Part shown: in pieces, positions 21,170 through 31,791 of the stretch
How the letters are laid out: every line of letters begins with the position of its first letter
Position numbering within the stretch: the first letter of the stretch is position 1
Position numbers and translations under genes: made by a program
Source: Phytophthora colocasiae
Taxonomy: Eukaryota; Oomycota; Peronosporomycetes; Peronosporales; Peronosporaceae
Direction: 5' to 3'
DNA length: 64,000 bases
Assembly (NCBI GenBank): GCA_018806915.1
Contig: JAGKQI010000040.1
Span: 930,001-994,000, forward strand
The notes under the pieces: generated by a model
Databases searched by the model: none
Seen by the model: only the letters and a program-made list of their open reading frames with translations
Told to the model about the DNA's origin: nothing

Positions 21170-22806
21170 TGTGGTGAAGTCGATTCAAATCAAACCGGAT
21201 ACGACGCAGAACGACCACGATGATGGGTGACGTGCGACAGTGGTGCTACGATAAGGACAGGTCCCTGGAACTGGGTACCTATTCCAGGGCGGACCCTCAG
21301 TTAGGACCCACTTGGCCTAGCTGACCTACGTTCGGATCCCACAGTTCTAAGTGCGGATCCGGCAGTCCTTAAGTGCGGATCCGGCGGTCTTAAGTGCGGA
21401 TCCGGCAGTCCTTAAGTGCGGATCCGGCGGTCTTAAGTGCGGATCCGGCAGTCCTTAAGTGCGGATCCGGCGGTCTTAAGTGCGGATCCGGCAGTCCTTA
21501 AGTGCGGATCCGGCGGTCTTAAGTGCGGATCCGGCAGTCCTTAAGTGCGGATCCGGCAGTCTTAAGTGCGGATCCGGAAGTCCTAAGTGCGGATCCTTCA
21601 GACCCAAGATCATCTGATCCAGACGTCGGATCCTCGTGATCCAGAGCCTTCGGATCTAGATGCCAGATCCCCAAGGTCCAGGATCCTCGGATCCTGATGC
21701 CGGATCCCCAGATCCAAGACTCAGGATCCGGGATCCTCAAGATCCAAGATCCCAAGATCCAGATCCAAGATCCCCGGATCCTGAAGCCGGATCCTCAAGA
21801 TCCAAGATCCCAAGATCCAGATCCAAGACTTAGGATCCGGGATCCTCAAGATCCAAGATCCCAAGATCCAGATCCAAGATCCTCGGATCCTGAAGCCGGA
21901 TCCTTAAGATCCAAGATCCCAAGATCCAGATCCAAGACCCAGGATCCGGGATCCTCGAGATCCAAGATCCCAAGATCCGGGATCCGAGACTCAGGATCCG
22001 GGATCCTCAAGATCCAAGATCCCAAGATCCAGATCCAAGATCCTCGGATCCGGAGGTCGGACCCTAGGATCCAGGCTCGGATTCTCACGATCCAAGACAT
22101 CAACGAGGTGAAGCAGATGCCGGAGAGCCAGCATGACCCAAGATAGAGATTTGCGATGGGAAAGATAGGGTACAGGATGAGAAACTGGATAACCATAAAT
22201 CAGAGAGTCGAATTTACCTTCTAGTGCGCAAGTGGTTTTCTTCGGGACTTAAGTCAAGGGAAGAGGATAGTATATTGGCCTCCCCTTAGTGTTCCTGCAA
22301 GTTTCTTCGCACACCTAGCTACAGCTAAGACCGGATCCCCGATTTGGCCGGCTTACCTTACGCTAGTGAAGACCCCGGATCCAACGGTGTTGATTGCTTA
22401 ACCGTAGGATCCCTCGACCTCTCAACACCCTCAAGACCAACCGCTATAGGAGGCGGCAAGCAAGACAGTAAAGGAAAGGAAAAGGAACCCCACACCCATC
22501 AAGGCAACCCCGGATCTAAGGATCCACAAGATCTTCGAGTCCAAGACCAAGATCCCCCAACCAGGACCTGTGTGCAGGAATACCCACGCACGTCCAACCT
22601 CCCAAGTCCCTGCCAAGGACGTTCAAGCCCTCACGCCTGTGTACACTCTCCCGTTCCTGAGAGAGCAGATCCCGCCCACTGACGGGTACACAAGGTGAGC
22701 CTCAGCAACCCCACGGTTATCGGAGTACCCCCTCCGTTAGTCAGTGTCTGGGCGCCGTGTGTGAACGTTGGATCCCTGCTCATTCCAGCGGATCCACTAC
22801 ACCACA
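21170..22806 (+). repeat. B1 3' LTR (1637 bp)
   Basis: The same ends as the B2 5' LTR. It contains about a dozen 22-bp GTGCGGATCCGGC units (about 21345-21600), then a denser array of GATCC-rich units (AGATCCAAGATCCCAAGATC type) to about 22085, then a unique 3' part of about 700 bp. It joins the right GCAA duplication at 22807. Confidence 0.93.
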
Positions 22807-22810
22807 GCAA
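22807..22810 (+). repeat. Right target-site duplication of B1 (GCAA)
   Basis: Second copy of the 4-bp duplication made at insertion of B1. Confidence 0.9.
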
Positions 22811-23658
22811 CGCCAGTATCGGTGCCTGAAGCAGGCTATCCTTGATGCGAGTGAACGCACTATCGTGCTCAGCACGCCATACCCAATCGGTATCGTTTCT
22901 AAGGAGATCCGACAGTGGCCGATCCAACTCAGCGTAGTTCTCGCTGTACTTGTGCAAGTAGTTGGCCAAGCCCAGCCACTTACGCAAGTCCTTTTGGTTC
23001 AAGGGAACCGGTCAGTCCACAATGGCCTTGACCTTTGCTGGATCAGCACGAAGGCCATGCTTCCCAATGAAGCACCCTAGGAAATGGATTTCTTCCGCGC
23101 CAAAGACGCACTTGTCTGTGTTGGCGTACAATTTGTTCGTGCGCATGCACTCGAGCACAGCTCTCACGTGTTCCACGTGTACCTCGACGTCAGTCTTGCC
23201 GTGTTCGGCCTGACTGTGGACGAACACGTCGTCAAAGTACGTCTGTGCGAATGCCCGTAGGGGCCTGAACAACTGCGTCACTAGACGATTGAACGTTGCA
23301 GGCGCATTCGACAGCCCTTGGGGCATGACGAGCCACTCCCAGAGCATACCGCTCGGGGTGCTCACCGCTGTAAGCGGAATATCACTGGCTCGCATGAGCA
23401 GCTGATAGTAGCCATCGACTAAGTCGAGCGCACTATACATGGTGCAACCCACCATGTTGTTCTGAAGAACATCCTTCCTAGGAATCGGCGTCTGCGCCGG
23501 GATCGTGGCAGCGTTGAGCTTGTTAAAAGCGTGAACGATACGCCACTTGCCATTCGGCTTTCTGACACAGAACGTCGGTGCGGAGTGCGGAGACTTGCTC
23601 TCGCGCACGAGACCAGCCGCGTGCTTTGCACGGAAGAAGGCGTCAATGACGTCGCATT
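22811..23658 (-). pseudogene. Arev reverse transcriptase
   Basis: RT of family A, interrupted at its RNase H side by B1. Motifs include FCVRKPNGKWRIVHAFNKLN, YSALDLVDGYYQLLMR, MPQGLSNAPATFNRLV, TYFDDVFVHSQ (active site) and FLGCFIGKHGLRADP. A frameshift lies near 22990-23010 and a stop TAG just upstream at about 23662 replaces a Glu codon of the forward copies. The forward copies instead carry a TGA seven codons or so earlier, where Arev has the Trp codon. Confidence 0.88.
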
Positions 23659-23659
23659 G

Positions 23660-24835
23660 CTATTTAGAAAGAGGCCACTGCCGGGTCACGCAGTATTTAG
23701 TTCCGGGAACTAAGTCGATCTCGTGACGAACGCCTCGGTCAGGTGGCAGGCCACTCGGTGGTTCCTTCGAGACAACGTCTCCATATTCCTTCAGCAAGGC
23801 GTAGAAGGGATCCGAGGGATTCTTGAGGATCTCCGATCCACTCCTGGCGCTCGGCGCCTTCTTGACCTCGGCCAAGATGGACTCGTCAACGAGTGACGAT
23901 GAGTTTAGCTCCTCTTCAGGTCGAACGATGACCACCTCGGCGAGTTCGCCAGCCTTCAAGGCATCGCCAAAGTCGGCGAACGACATCTCCTCTAGCTCAA
24001 GGAGCTTGTCAACACTCGACAGTCCGTCCAGCAGGACGCTGCCTTCGGCACTGCCGTCCACTCCATCAACCAGAGTGTATTGCTGCCCACAGCCCTCCTG
24101 TGCGTTGACACTTGACGTCACGGACGACTCAGACGCAGAGCGTCTCGCCCCTAGGGCCTTACGACGTCGTCGCCAAGCCGACGAACGTCCACTCGACGGA
24201 GTACGTGCCGCCGCACAGGTTTCGGCTCCTTCAGGCCCAGTGTCAGTGACACTCTGCGATCCACTCAGTCGACGACCGATGCCGCTCAGCGGAGTACGTG
24301 CCGCTGCACAATCAATGGCCGTAACAGGTCCAGTGTCAGAGACACTGAGCGATCGACTTGGTCCACGAACAGTATCACTCGACGGAGTACGTGCCGCCCC
24401 ACAGGCGTTATATGAGCTTTGCCCACACGTTGACTCACTGTCAACCAGCGCTGCGCGCTCAACAGGACTGCTGTCCTCGCTCTCGGTGCTGTCCACTAAC
24501 TCGGACACACCGACTTCTAGCATCATAGCCGACTCGGCTCGATGCTCGCGCCAATAGCGCTTCTGCTTCCTAGCAGAGGTGGGTTCATGACTCGCCAAAG
24601 CTCCACTAGGAGAGAAGTGCGTAGCACCTAAGGTCTTTGACCTCCATTCAATCCATGGCTCGTGGCGCTCCAGCCACACCAAGCCAAGGATGAGGTCATA
24701 CCTCGAATCCAGATCCAGTACCAAGCAGCGTTCCACGCTATCGAAGTCCAAGAACTTCAGCCGCAGGTCCATGGGGACCTTGGCCACCGTGACACGGACG
24801 CCCGTCGCTAGACGGACTGGACTGTGTCACCTCTT
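23660..24835 (-). pseudogene. Arev protease-RT linker (protease N-terminus lost)
   Basis: A 375-codon frame starts in the distal half of the aspartic protease (VAKVPMDLRLKFLDFDSVE, then LILGLVWLERHEPWIEW). A long Ser/Thr-rich linker follows, with repeats of the type GAARTPSSD.. SLSVSDTGP, then an acidic stretch up to RT. The DSGAS catalytic motif of family A is missing because the element ends at about 24851. Confidence 0.85.
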
Positions 24836-24851
24836 CGCGCTCGAAGCTCCA

Positions 24852-26110
24852 TGTGTGTCGGGTTCCTCAACGTCCTCCCCAACCATTAGCTGCCATATCT
24901 TGCAAGACAGCGTTCTTCAAATTCCCAGCAAGCACTTCATCCGCACCCCCAAAGCTGTCGAGAAACTTTTCCGCAAACAATACTTCAGCAGCAGTCTCGC
25001 TCTCGGTTATTTCTGGGTCGTCATCATCGTCCGGTAGGTAATATCCTTCTTGATCACCGTCAGGATCATCTTCATCGACAATGGCATCTTTTTCTGCATC
25101 ATCACCGGACTCCATGGCTCCATAGTCTGCATTGGCTTCTTCATTACCAACCCCATTCAATGAATCGTCGTTGTCGGCAATCAGCTGTGATCCAAGAGTA
25201 GAGCTTTCTTGATCACCGTCCTCATCTACGGACCACACGGTACCATGTCAGATAACAATATACAGCACGACATGAAACACAATATGCAGCACAACATGCT
25301 CCCTACCGCGTTCATCACCACTTCTCGCTGGCATAGAGAAGTCAGCATGAAGGGGGGTCTCGCTTGGAGTAGGCGTGGCAACGTACGCTGACTCTTCGTC
25401 ATCGTCCTCAGACTGCACGGATTTATTGGCGGTGTCAACAGACTCTACAGAGTCCACGTCATCGTCCATTTCGGCGCTGTTCTCGATGTAAGGAGAAGTC
25501 GCGATCAGTGGGGACCGTTGGCGCTGGGACGACCGAGGTGGGGTCTCAGCAGCAGTTGACTCTGGTAGACACAGAGAGCGTCGTACACGGCTTTGCCGTT
25601 GGGGCAGAACTGGTGTAGATGGATCCGTCGGGGCTTCTGCAGGTTCCACAGGCGCGTCTGCAGTGTTATTTCGCTCACGGGCAGCAGCGGCCTCAATCAT
25701 GGGGCCGTATGTTCTCTCAGCCAGAGCGGTCGCCGCAGCAAGTTGGGCGTCAGCGGCTTCTTGGAGCGATGGCACGCGGGTTTGAGCTCGGTCCCACAGC
25801 CCTGTACTCATCATCAGTAATGTTAGATAGCCAGAACGAGTCACACACACGTCAACTAATCTTACCGTTGGCGTAGAACTCCAAAACCTCTTGCTCCCCG
25901 ATAAAGAAGTCCGTTCCTTTGACGCCGTCCACGCTTCCGCCCAGCGGCACGTAACGATAGCGATCGTCCAGGCTTCTCCTTGGTGGGGGCTTTCTGTACC
26001 ACCCTTCGCCCTTCAGTTCCCGCCATTCGGACCTAAGTTCAGGTCGTGTGCCGTGACCTCCCGCACGACGTTACGCCGCGACATCGCTCTTGGTCTGCTT
26101 GAGGTCCTGG
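24852..26110 (-). pseudogene. PiggyBac-like gene P1, N-terminal part with two introns
   Basis: Exon 1 (to 25866) encodes EWRELKGEGWYRKPPP and LDDRYRYVPLGGSVDG, ending FYANG; this is the N-terminal domain I know from oomycete PiggyBac-like proteins. An intron at 25802-25865 (GTAAGA...TACAG) joins it to LWDRAQTRVPSLQEA. Exon 2 (25307-25801) is Ala-rich then acidic. A second intron at 25226-25306 (GTAGGG...CGTAG) leads to exon 3, acidic, ending LKNAVLQDMAANGW, where family A interrupts the gene. A one-base deletion near 26030 and another near 24885 break the frame; the true start is uncertain. The catalytic domain is absent. Confidence 0.65.
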
Positions 26111-26119
26111 CGCGCGAAA

Positions 26120-26876
26120 ATCTGAAATGAGTGGCGGTGGGCAATGTCGGCATCCAAAACCTTACCAATGTCATTATCGGGGAGCGCGATCTGCGGATAC
26201 CTCTCAAACAGCTTTTTTGAAAGTCTAAAAATTCCACCCTACCCCTCCCGTTCCAGAGATGGTACAGGATCACCAATGAACAGAAACGAGTCTTAGTTTC
26301 TCTTAAAGTTTGTATGCCTCTCGACAAGGGACGATACACTCCATACAAACTCCAAGTCTATTTTGCTTATGCTGCATATACGCAGCATAAGTAGATTCGT
26401 AATGCTGCCTTATGCATCACACCGGTTTGGAGGGGTTAACCCTTTAACCTGAAGATATTCCTGTATGATACAGACTTTATTTTTGACTTGACTATTGTTT
26501 TGCTGAACCGGCAAAATTAATCCGTTGCAAGCCGTTCGCCATTGTCAGTATCTTAGACACTGCGAGCTAAGACATAAATCTTGCCTTTGTGGTCATAAAT
26601 GCTACAATGTATCCACCATCCGCAAGATTTCTTGGCCGCTATTGGCTTGAGAAAAGATGTGCAATGAACAATGCCTGTCACAGAAACTCTTACTGGAAGT
26701 ATCCCCCGAAATCCGATTACAAAGCATTTTTCGCGCCAGAACGACTGGCACTCTGCGGAGCGCGCCAAAGCTCCGTGCGTTCCTTCCCACACCAACTTTT
26801 CGGTCAGTTCTAGGCTAGACGGAAGTGAAGAAGATCTAGGATAGAACTGGCCGAAATGTTGGTGTGGGAACGACTG
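26120..26876. other. Intergenic, palindromes only
   Basis: No supportable gene. It holds a perfect 10-bp-arm palindrome (CTTATGCTGC/GCAGCATAAG) at about 26367-26392 and a foldback at 26784-26870. Confidence 0.6.
26784..26870. repeat. 29-bp imperfect inverted repeat (foldback)
   Basis: Left arm 26784-26812 begins TTCCCACACCAAC; right arm 26842-26870 is its reverse complement with two mismatches; the spacer is 29 bp. It lies just beyond the 3' end of P2, so it may be a transposon end or a transcript hairpin. In the second unit the left arm is preceded by a short extra duplication (near 38750). Confidence 0.85.
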
Positions 26877-29810
26877 CTAAGAACAGGCAAATGGAGGTGT
26901 GAATTTCATTGGGGATTTAGCAGCTAACACTACACTATCCTTGTCGTGCTCTTGCTCGTCGTCGCTGCGTTTGCGCTTGCGGAACCTGATGTTCTTCCTC
27001 AGATGGCTTGGTATGGCAGTCCCATTCGCCCACGAGTCGTGCCAAATTTGGTCGCATGTCAGTTTGTTGCCGGTTTCTTCTCGGCGCACGCAGTTGCAGA
27101 GAGGGACGTATCCGTCGTGCAGCTCTTCATAAGCCAGGCAAAAAAGCGGCTCTCGAAGCCTTTGACTTTTGGTGGGGTCATAGCAGAGCAAACCTTACAG
27201 AGGTGGTGACGTCGCTTCTCCCTTTATTTTCTCTCTTGCTTTTCTAGATGGTGTTCAGCTGGGGGAATTGGGACGGAAACCAGGTCTTCTGCTAGCTTGT
27301 TGCTGGATAAGCTGGTAGCGGTCACAGCCAACAACTCGACGTAGAGGAGGCGCATGTATTCTGCATGCGTTGGTATGCGTTTCCCCTCCTTCTGCATCTT
27401 GATCTTGTGGACGATAAAGCCATTCACAATCGCCATGTCGACGAAACCGAAAAAAAGCTGCCGGTAATATTTCTTGAAGGCAGCGCTGGATAGAATATCT
27501 CTGCAGTCACAGCTGGTCGTGGCGGTCTATGCCCCCATGCCACTATGGTAATCGGCCAGCAACTTTGGACACGGCACTACTTGAGACTCCGCATACCCCT
27601 TCTCTTTTCTGGTGACCGTGGTTGGCGTAGTTGCACACCCCGTAGCAATAAGATTCACCGGTTTAGAATCCATCCAGGATACAGCAACTAGTTCGGGGTG
27701 ATCCTTGCCCTGCGCGATCCGATACGTCCCACGCGGCATCGACACCGGCCGGTTTTCTGTGTGAACGCGAATCCGCTCGGCCACCCCAGTTGATCATTTC
27801 GGTGTGTTCCGACGTGCGCACGATGAGTAGAAGTTATCTGCCACGATAAGCCGTTTCCCTGGCTGCCCGTCCAGAGCCTTGGTGATGTTGCGAATCACAG
27901 CCTTCTGGGCGACACCCTTTGCCTTCTCCTTGGCGGCTTTCCGCTCTACAGGGTCTTCGCATTCTTGGCCTCATCCGACGCTCCCATGTAGACTTCAATG
28001 CTGGAACATACAGAGCAACAAACGTAGTGGTCAGTTAATTCTGTATCCGACAGAACCTGTTAAACTGTATAGCAGAGCAGAAGTTTTTTTCAGAGTGGCT
28101 TATGCTGTACAACACATAGTAACAACTCTATATCATACTCACCGGGAGCAGTACCCTGATTCCGTGCAGCAGGTCATGTACACTTTAGTCCCGTACTTGT
28201 GGGGCTTGTCCTTGTTGTAAACACGGACAGGGTTGAACTTACTTCGGTTGGGGATAGTTCCCTCGTCAAAGCTGATGCGTGCCCCCAGCCGATATCCTCA
28301 CCGAAATGGCCTTTGTAGAGTCTGCAGTATAGGCCTCACCTTTCAAGCTCTGTCAGTAGTAGGTACTTCCGCAGATGAGCTCTGAAAATGGAGGTATCGC
28401 ATCATGGTGATGAACCGATCTCGCGTCATGTATCTGCCGAACGTTCCCCTAGGTATAGCTCCGTCTTCTTCAGTGCGCAGTGCTGGTCAAACCCATCCGT
28501 GTGACCGCACAACGACCGCGCAATTAGCAGACCCACAACGTGTAGTATTTCGTGAGCCTTGATCGACCTCGTCTTCGTCAGCTTCTCAATCAAGACTTCT
28601 AGAGACTGCACATTCTTGGTGGGATCTTTGGTGTGAGCCTGAATCTGCTTGGCGTGTTGGGCAGCTGCAACACTAGGAATACATTCGATGCGGTAGGCCT
28701 CTGACTCTTTCGCGATGTGATACCACAGCTTCTTGGAGATAAAATAGAAGAACATACCCAATGGTGAGCTCGCGTAAGCTGCCGCTGATCGCGTTATCCC
28801 CCATGTTCCGCCGTATATATCGCCCGCTCCTCAAGCTGTAGCTCTTCTGTATTCAGCATTATACAGAATCAAAAGTCACACGTTAGAATACAGAATAAAG
28901 AGGTTGTAAAAGTGTCTACCCAACAGACTTACCACTGTGGTGTTGATCGTACACTTCCCAACCAGTAGCAGCCATTGCGCGCATTACAGTGTCATCTTGA
29001 GCGAATTCACTGCTCACATCTTCGAACTCATCATCCGATTCCACTTCACTTTCATAGTAATCCGATAAATCGGCAGGGGCATCGACAGGATCGCTGATAG
29101 ACTCGATTTCTTCTTCAGGAGCTAACGGTTGTTCACTGATGTTTACATCGTCCGCGGCGACAGGTCCAAACAACTCTCAGTCCACATAGCGTCAATGAAG
29201 TGAGGAGAATCGAAAGCGTCATGAGCAACCTCCCCATTCGGAAGCCCTGCAGTACGTTGCTCTGCGTTTGTCGCCGCACCATCCTCCATGCCACCAGCTT
29301 GTTCTGTATCCGCCGCCACAGTCACATTGCCATCTCCATCTTGTTCCGTATCCGCCGGAATAGTTTCATTGTCATCTCCAGTTTGTTCTGTATCCGCCGC
29401 CAGAGTGATGTCCAGTCCTCCTGCTTGTTCTGTATCCGCCGGCACAGTCACATCGACGCCTCCAGCTTGTTCTGTATTCACCGCTGCTGTGCCGTCCACA
29501 GCACCAGTTGACTGATATGGCTCGGGCATTTGTTTCTGCGCAGCTTCGTATGCAGCCTGCTTTCCCATTGGCGGTCGTCCGAGGTTGGCTGGTTTTCGAG
29601 GAGGATGCGAGAGTAGTGGCTGTATCAATCCTTCCTCTTAGCAAAGACCCATAGCGCTTGTGAACCTGGTACATTCATCGTTAGCACACCATCTGGAAAT
29701 ACACACCAACGAAGTAATCCACTCCAGTCTTGTCCTTTTGAAACCGACCCTTCACTCCTGGCTTTACGTAGGTGTGCTCCGTGTCCAGACCTGAAGGAAA
29801 TCGGTAGGGG
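26877..29810 (-). pseudogene. PiggyBac-like transposase gene P2, frameshifted, with introns
   Basis: Reading down the minus strand: HTYVKPGVKGRFQKDKTG (29790); six degenerate 15-residue repeats of the type TVPADTEQAGG; an acidic segment ending MRAMAATGWEVYDQHH; an intron 28847-28932 (GTAAGT...ACAG); the transposase domain YGGTWGITRSA, MFFYFISKKLW and HEILHVVGLLIARSLC; SFDEGTIPNRSKFNP (first Asp); an intron 28001-28142 (GTGAGT...CCAG); IVADNFYS (second Asp, about 27840); GKDHPELVAVSWMDSKPV; GIDRHDQL (third Asp, about 27520, out of frame); and a Cys/His-rich C-terminus (26877-27191). At least five frameshifts or stops make it inactive. PiggyBac transposases cut and paste DNA at TTAA. Confidence 0.85.
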
Positions 29811-29989
29811 TTAATCCTTCTAGCCCGAAATTCTGTATTCTACAGAATACGTAATATGGCAGTTGAAAGTAAGTCACAAACTTAAACACACGAATGGCGA
29901 CATATTTTTCTTACGAAAGTTTGTATGTGGGGGTGGGGCAGTTTATCCTGGATCGGAGAGGGGGGGATAGACGGGCATTAATCCTCCGG

Positions 29990-30200
29990 TATAGACAAGA
30001 CAGGGACTGGAGGTTTCAGAATTCTGTTTGCATCTCATCATCACTACCCTCCACCACACGCCGATGCCACTCATTTCGTGACTTCGCCCAAGTGCTGACG
30101 GAGTGGATTGATTCGAAGGAGTTCAAGCGTCTGTGGCGCGCGCTGGTCAAGGCCGGGTGGAAAGCAAGACCGAGCTGCATATGCAGCATAATTAGACTTG
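29990..30200 (+). pseudogene. Inverted N-terminal exon of a PiggyBac-like gene
   Basis: The plus strand encodes WIDSKEFKRLWRALVKAGWKARP. In related PiggyBac-like proteins this kind of segment directly precedes GLxxxHTYVKPG, which here lies on the opposite strand at about 29800. The piece therefore looks like the missing first exon of P2 after a local inversion. The flanks are short palindromes (GTATTCTacAGAATAC near 29833; CTGCATATGCAG near 30177). Confidence 0.45.
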
Positions 30201-30214
30201 ACGTTTGTAAATAA

Positions 30215-30652
30215 AGGATTGGGTAGGGAATGGTGTTCGGGTAAGGACGAGTGCAGTTGACCATAGACAATCCTAAACAGTCGCAATGCTGCATAACAAG
30301 TCATTTAAAGCAGGCTAAAGCTGCATTATGCGATACAGCATAGCCAGGCTCTGAACAGTGCCAGGGCTGCCGCGTTCTTTTGTGAGCCGTAGACAATCTC
30401 GATTTCAGAAAACTAGACACTTTACAAAAACGAGGTAGATAGGAACGGGTGTCACCCCTACAGGTATCGCAATCAGCAGGCTAATTATTCGTGCGCTTTC
30501 TGTTATATACAAAGTGCAATTTAGTGACCTGATCAGTATCAATGATTGCACTTGAGGTGGATACACTTCATGGCGCGATTTGTCACTGGCTCGAAGTGCT
30601 TTACCAAAATGCATACTGAAACAAAGTAATTCTCCTCATCGGTGAAGCTGCT
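30215..30652. other. Intergenic, AT-rich, nothing recognised
   Basis: It lies upstream of the Myb/DOT1-like gene and presumably contains its promoter. Several GCTGCAT/ATGCAGC words occur at the left edge. No gene seen. Confidence 0.5.
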
Positions 30653-31321
30653 ATGCGATCAAAATTTTCAGTCGGTCAAGACAAGAGGCTTGTGCAGCTG
30701 GCCGCTGTGTATGAACGGCGTGGTTCGCGTATATCGTGGTCTGATGTGCGTCGCAGGATGAGGGGCGCGAAGCACTCCGCTGCGGACCTTTGTTGGCGCC
30801 TTCACGCACTGAAGAAGACCTACGGTAGCTCTCTCGCGGACTTCCCCCCATGCTTTTTTTTCAAGTGTGCTACGACACAAGGCGCTTCAGGCGTTACTGG
30901 TGTGGAAGAAGGCGGCGACGGTGACGGCGCTGCTGGTGGTGGAGTGGGAGAAGGCGGCGACGGCGACGGCGCTGCTGGTGTGGAAGAAGGTGGCGACGGC
31001 GACGGCGCTGCTGGTGCTGGAGTGGGAGAGGTCATGAATATGCTGATGAAAAAGATGTAGGTGGTGCTGGTGCTGGGGTAATGACCCCTGATGCAGCAAT
31101 GCAAGCCGTTGAACGCCTGATGCACCAGTGAGGAAGGCAGATATTCGCCAAAAATCCGGAAAACGACACCTTAACGCTGGTGAAATGCTTCCCGCCGGAG
31201 TGGCAGCTGTGGTTGAAGCTATTGGAGGTATTGAAACGCACGATGTATTCCTCGACGTTGGTTGCGGTCTTGGTAATGTGGTTGCTCAAGTAGCTTTACA
31301 GACCCCAGGCTACGGTATTGA
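30653..31321 (+). pseudogene. Myb/SANT-like plus DOT1-like methyltransferase gene, truncated by LTR
   Basis: From the ATG at 30653 the protein begins with a Myb/SANT-like region: SVGQDKRLVQLAAVYERRG and ISWSDVRRRM, then AADLCWRLHALKKTYG, the spaced Trp pattern of that fold. A Gly/Asp/Ala repeat (EEGGDGDGAAG, three times) follows, then a frameshift around 31050-31130, then KRHLNAGEMLPAG and FLDVGCGLGNVVAQVAL, a Rossmann SAM-binding motif I preceded by a DOT1-type helix. Full DOT1 enzymes methylate H3 Lys79. Here the domain ends at GYGID because the A1 LTR begins at 31322, so the catalytic part is missing. A generic methyltransferase is an alternative. Confidence 0.6.
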
Positions 31322-31734
31322 TGTAACGGGGTTACACAGCGCTGCGCGCCTTGGCTACAGTTGGTGTGGTATACACCGGCCAGGTCACACGTCACAGATC
31401 TGTGAATGACACATCATATCTCACACGTCACATGTACCCATGTGAGGGGGGGATTGGCTGAGAGCCACACATTGCATTTTGATTAGGATTTAGTATGCTA
31501 GATACTAAATCCATTACATTTAGGACTAGGGCAATAAAAGTCAATATAATTCAGTTTGCATTTTACATAATTAGTGTTAGTTCCTTTATTATAGGGACAC
31601 TGATTGTGTGAGTCCCGTATTTAGTGAACTACTTGGTTATTGTATAGAACCGAAGGCTAGTGCTCTTGTAAGCAGGACTCTACGAGTCAACTAAACTTCC
31701 TCTGTTCCGTTCACATCTACGCGGCACCTCTGCA
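31322..31734 (+). repeat. Family A 5' LTR (A1)
   Basis: TGTAACGGGG to TGCA, 413 bp, interrupting the DOT1-like gene. The final part has scattered substitutions relative to 43306-43717 (for example gttccgttcacat for gtgccgtgcacat). Confidence 0.93.
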
Positions 31735-31736
31735 TC

Positions 31737-31751
31737 TGGTAGCAATAGTAG
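31737..31751 (+). promoter_or_regulatory. Primer-binding-site candidate (A1)
   Basis: TGGTAGCAATAGTAG starts 2 bp after the LTR, with TGG complementary to a tRNA CCA end; A2 has TGGTAGCACTAGTAG at 43720. The tRNA is not identified. Confidence 0.55.
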
Positions 31752-31791
31752 TCAATCCAACTCCTGAGTTGAAGACTGTTTCTCTGTGAGA

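Larger units (their letters stand above)
8247..22806 (+). mobile_element. Family B Ty3/Gypsy element B1 (about 14.6 kb), nested in Arev
   Basis: The element begins TGTGGTGAAGTGGA and ends TCCACTACACCACA, near-perfect inverted ends, and is flanked by the 4-bp duplication GCAA. Order: truncated 5' LTR, gag, pol, GGATCC 21-bp repeats, antisense ORF, 3' LTR. It is inactive: 1.4 kb of LTR/gag is displaced to 5676-7099, gag has a nonsense codon, pol two, and the antisense ORF a 26-bp deletion. Confidence 0.93.
2762..24851 (-). mobile_element. Family A Ty3/Gypsy element Arev, split by nested B1
   Basis: A reversed copy reads, on the minus strand, protease and linker (24835 to about 23660), RT (to 22811), the B1 insertion, RNase H and integrase zinc region (8246-7440), integrase core, chromodomain (to 4491), polypurine tract and 3' LTR. 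The 5' LTR and gag are missing: the element breaks at about 24851 into a PiggyBac-like gene. The integrase region contains a displaced 1.4-kb block of B1 and a 261-bp in-place inversion. All pol parts carry frameshifts or stops, so the copy is dead. Confidence 0.85.

Noticed and set aside
25209..25391. Small plus-strand ORF over the second P1 intron
   Set aside because: Antisense to a predicted intron and exon, no independent support.
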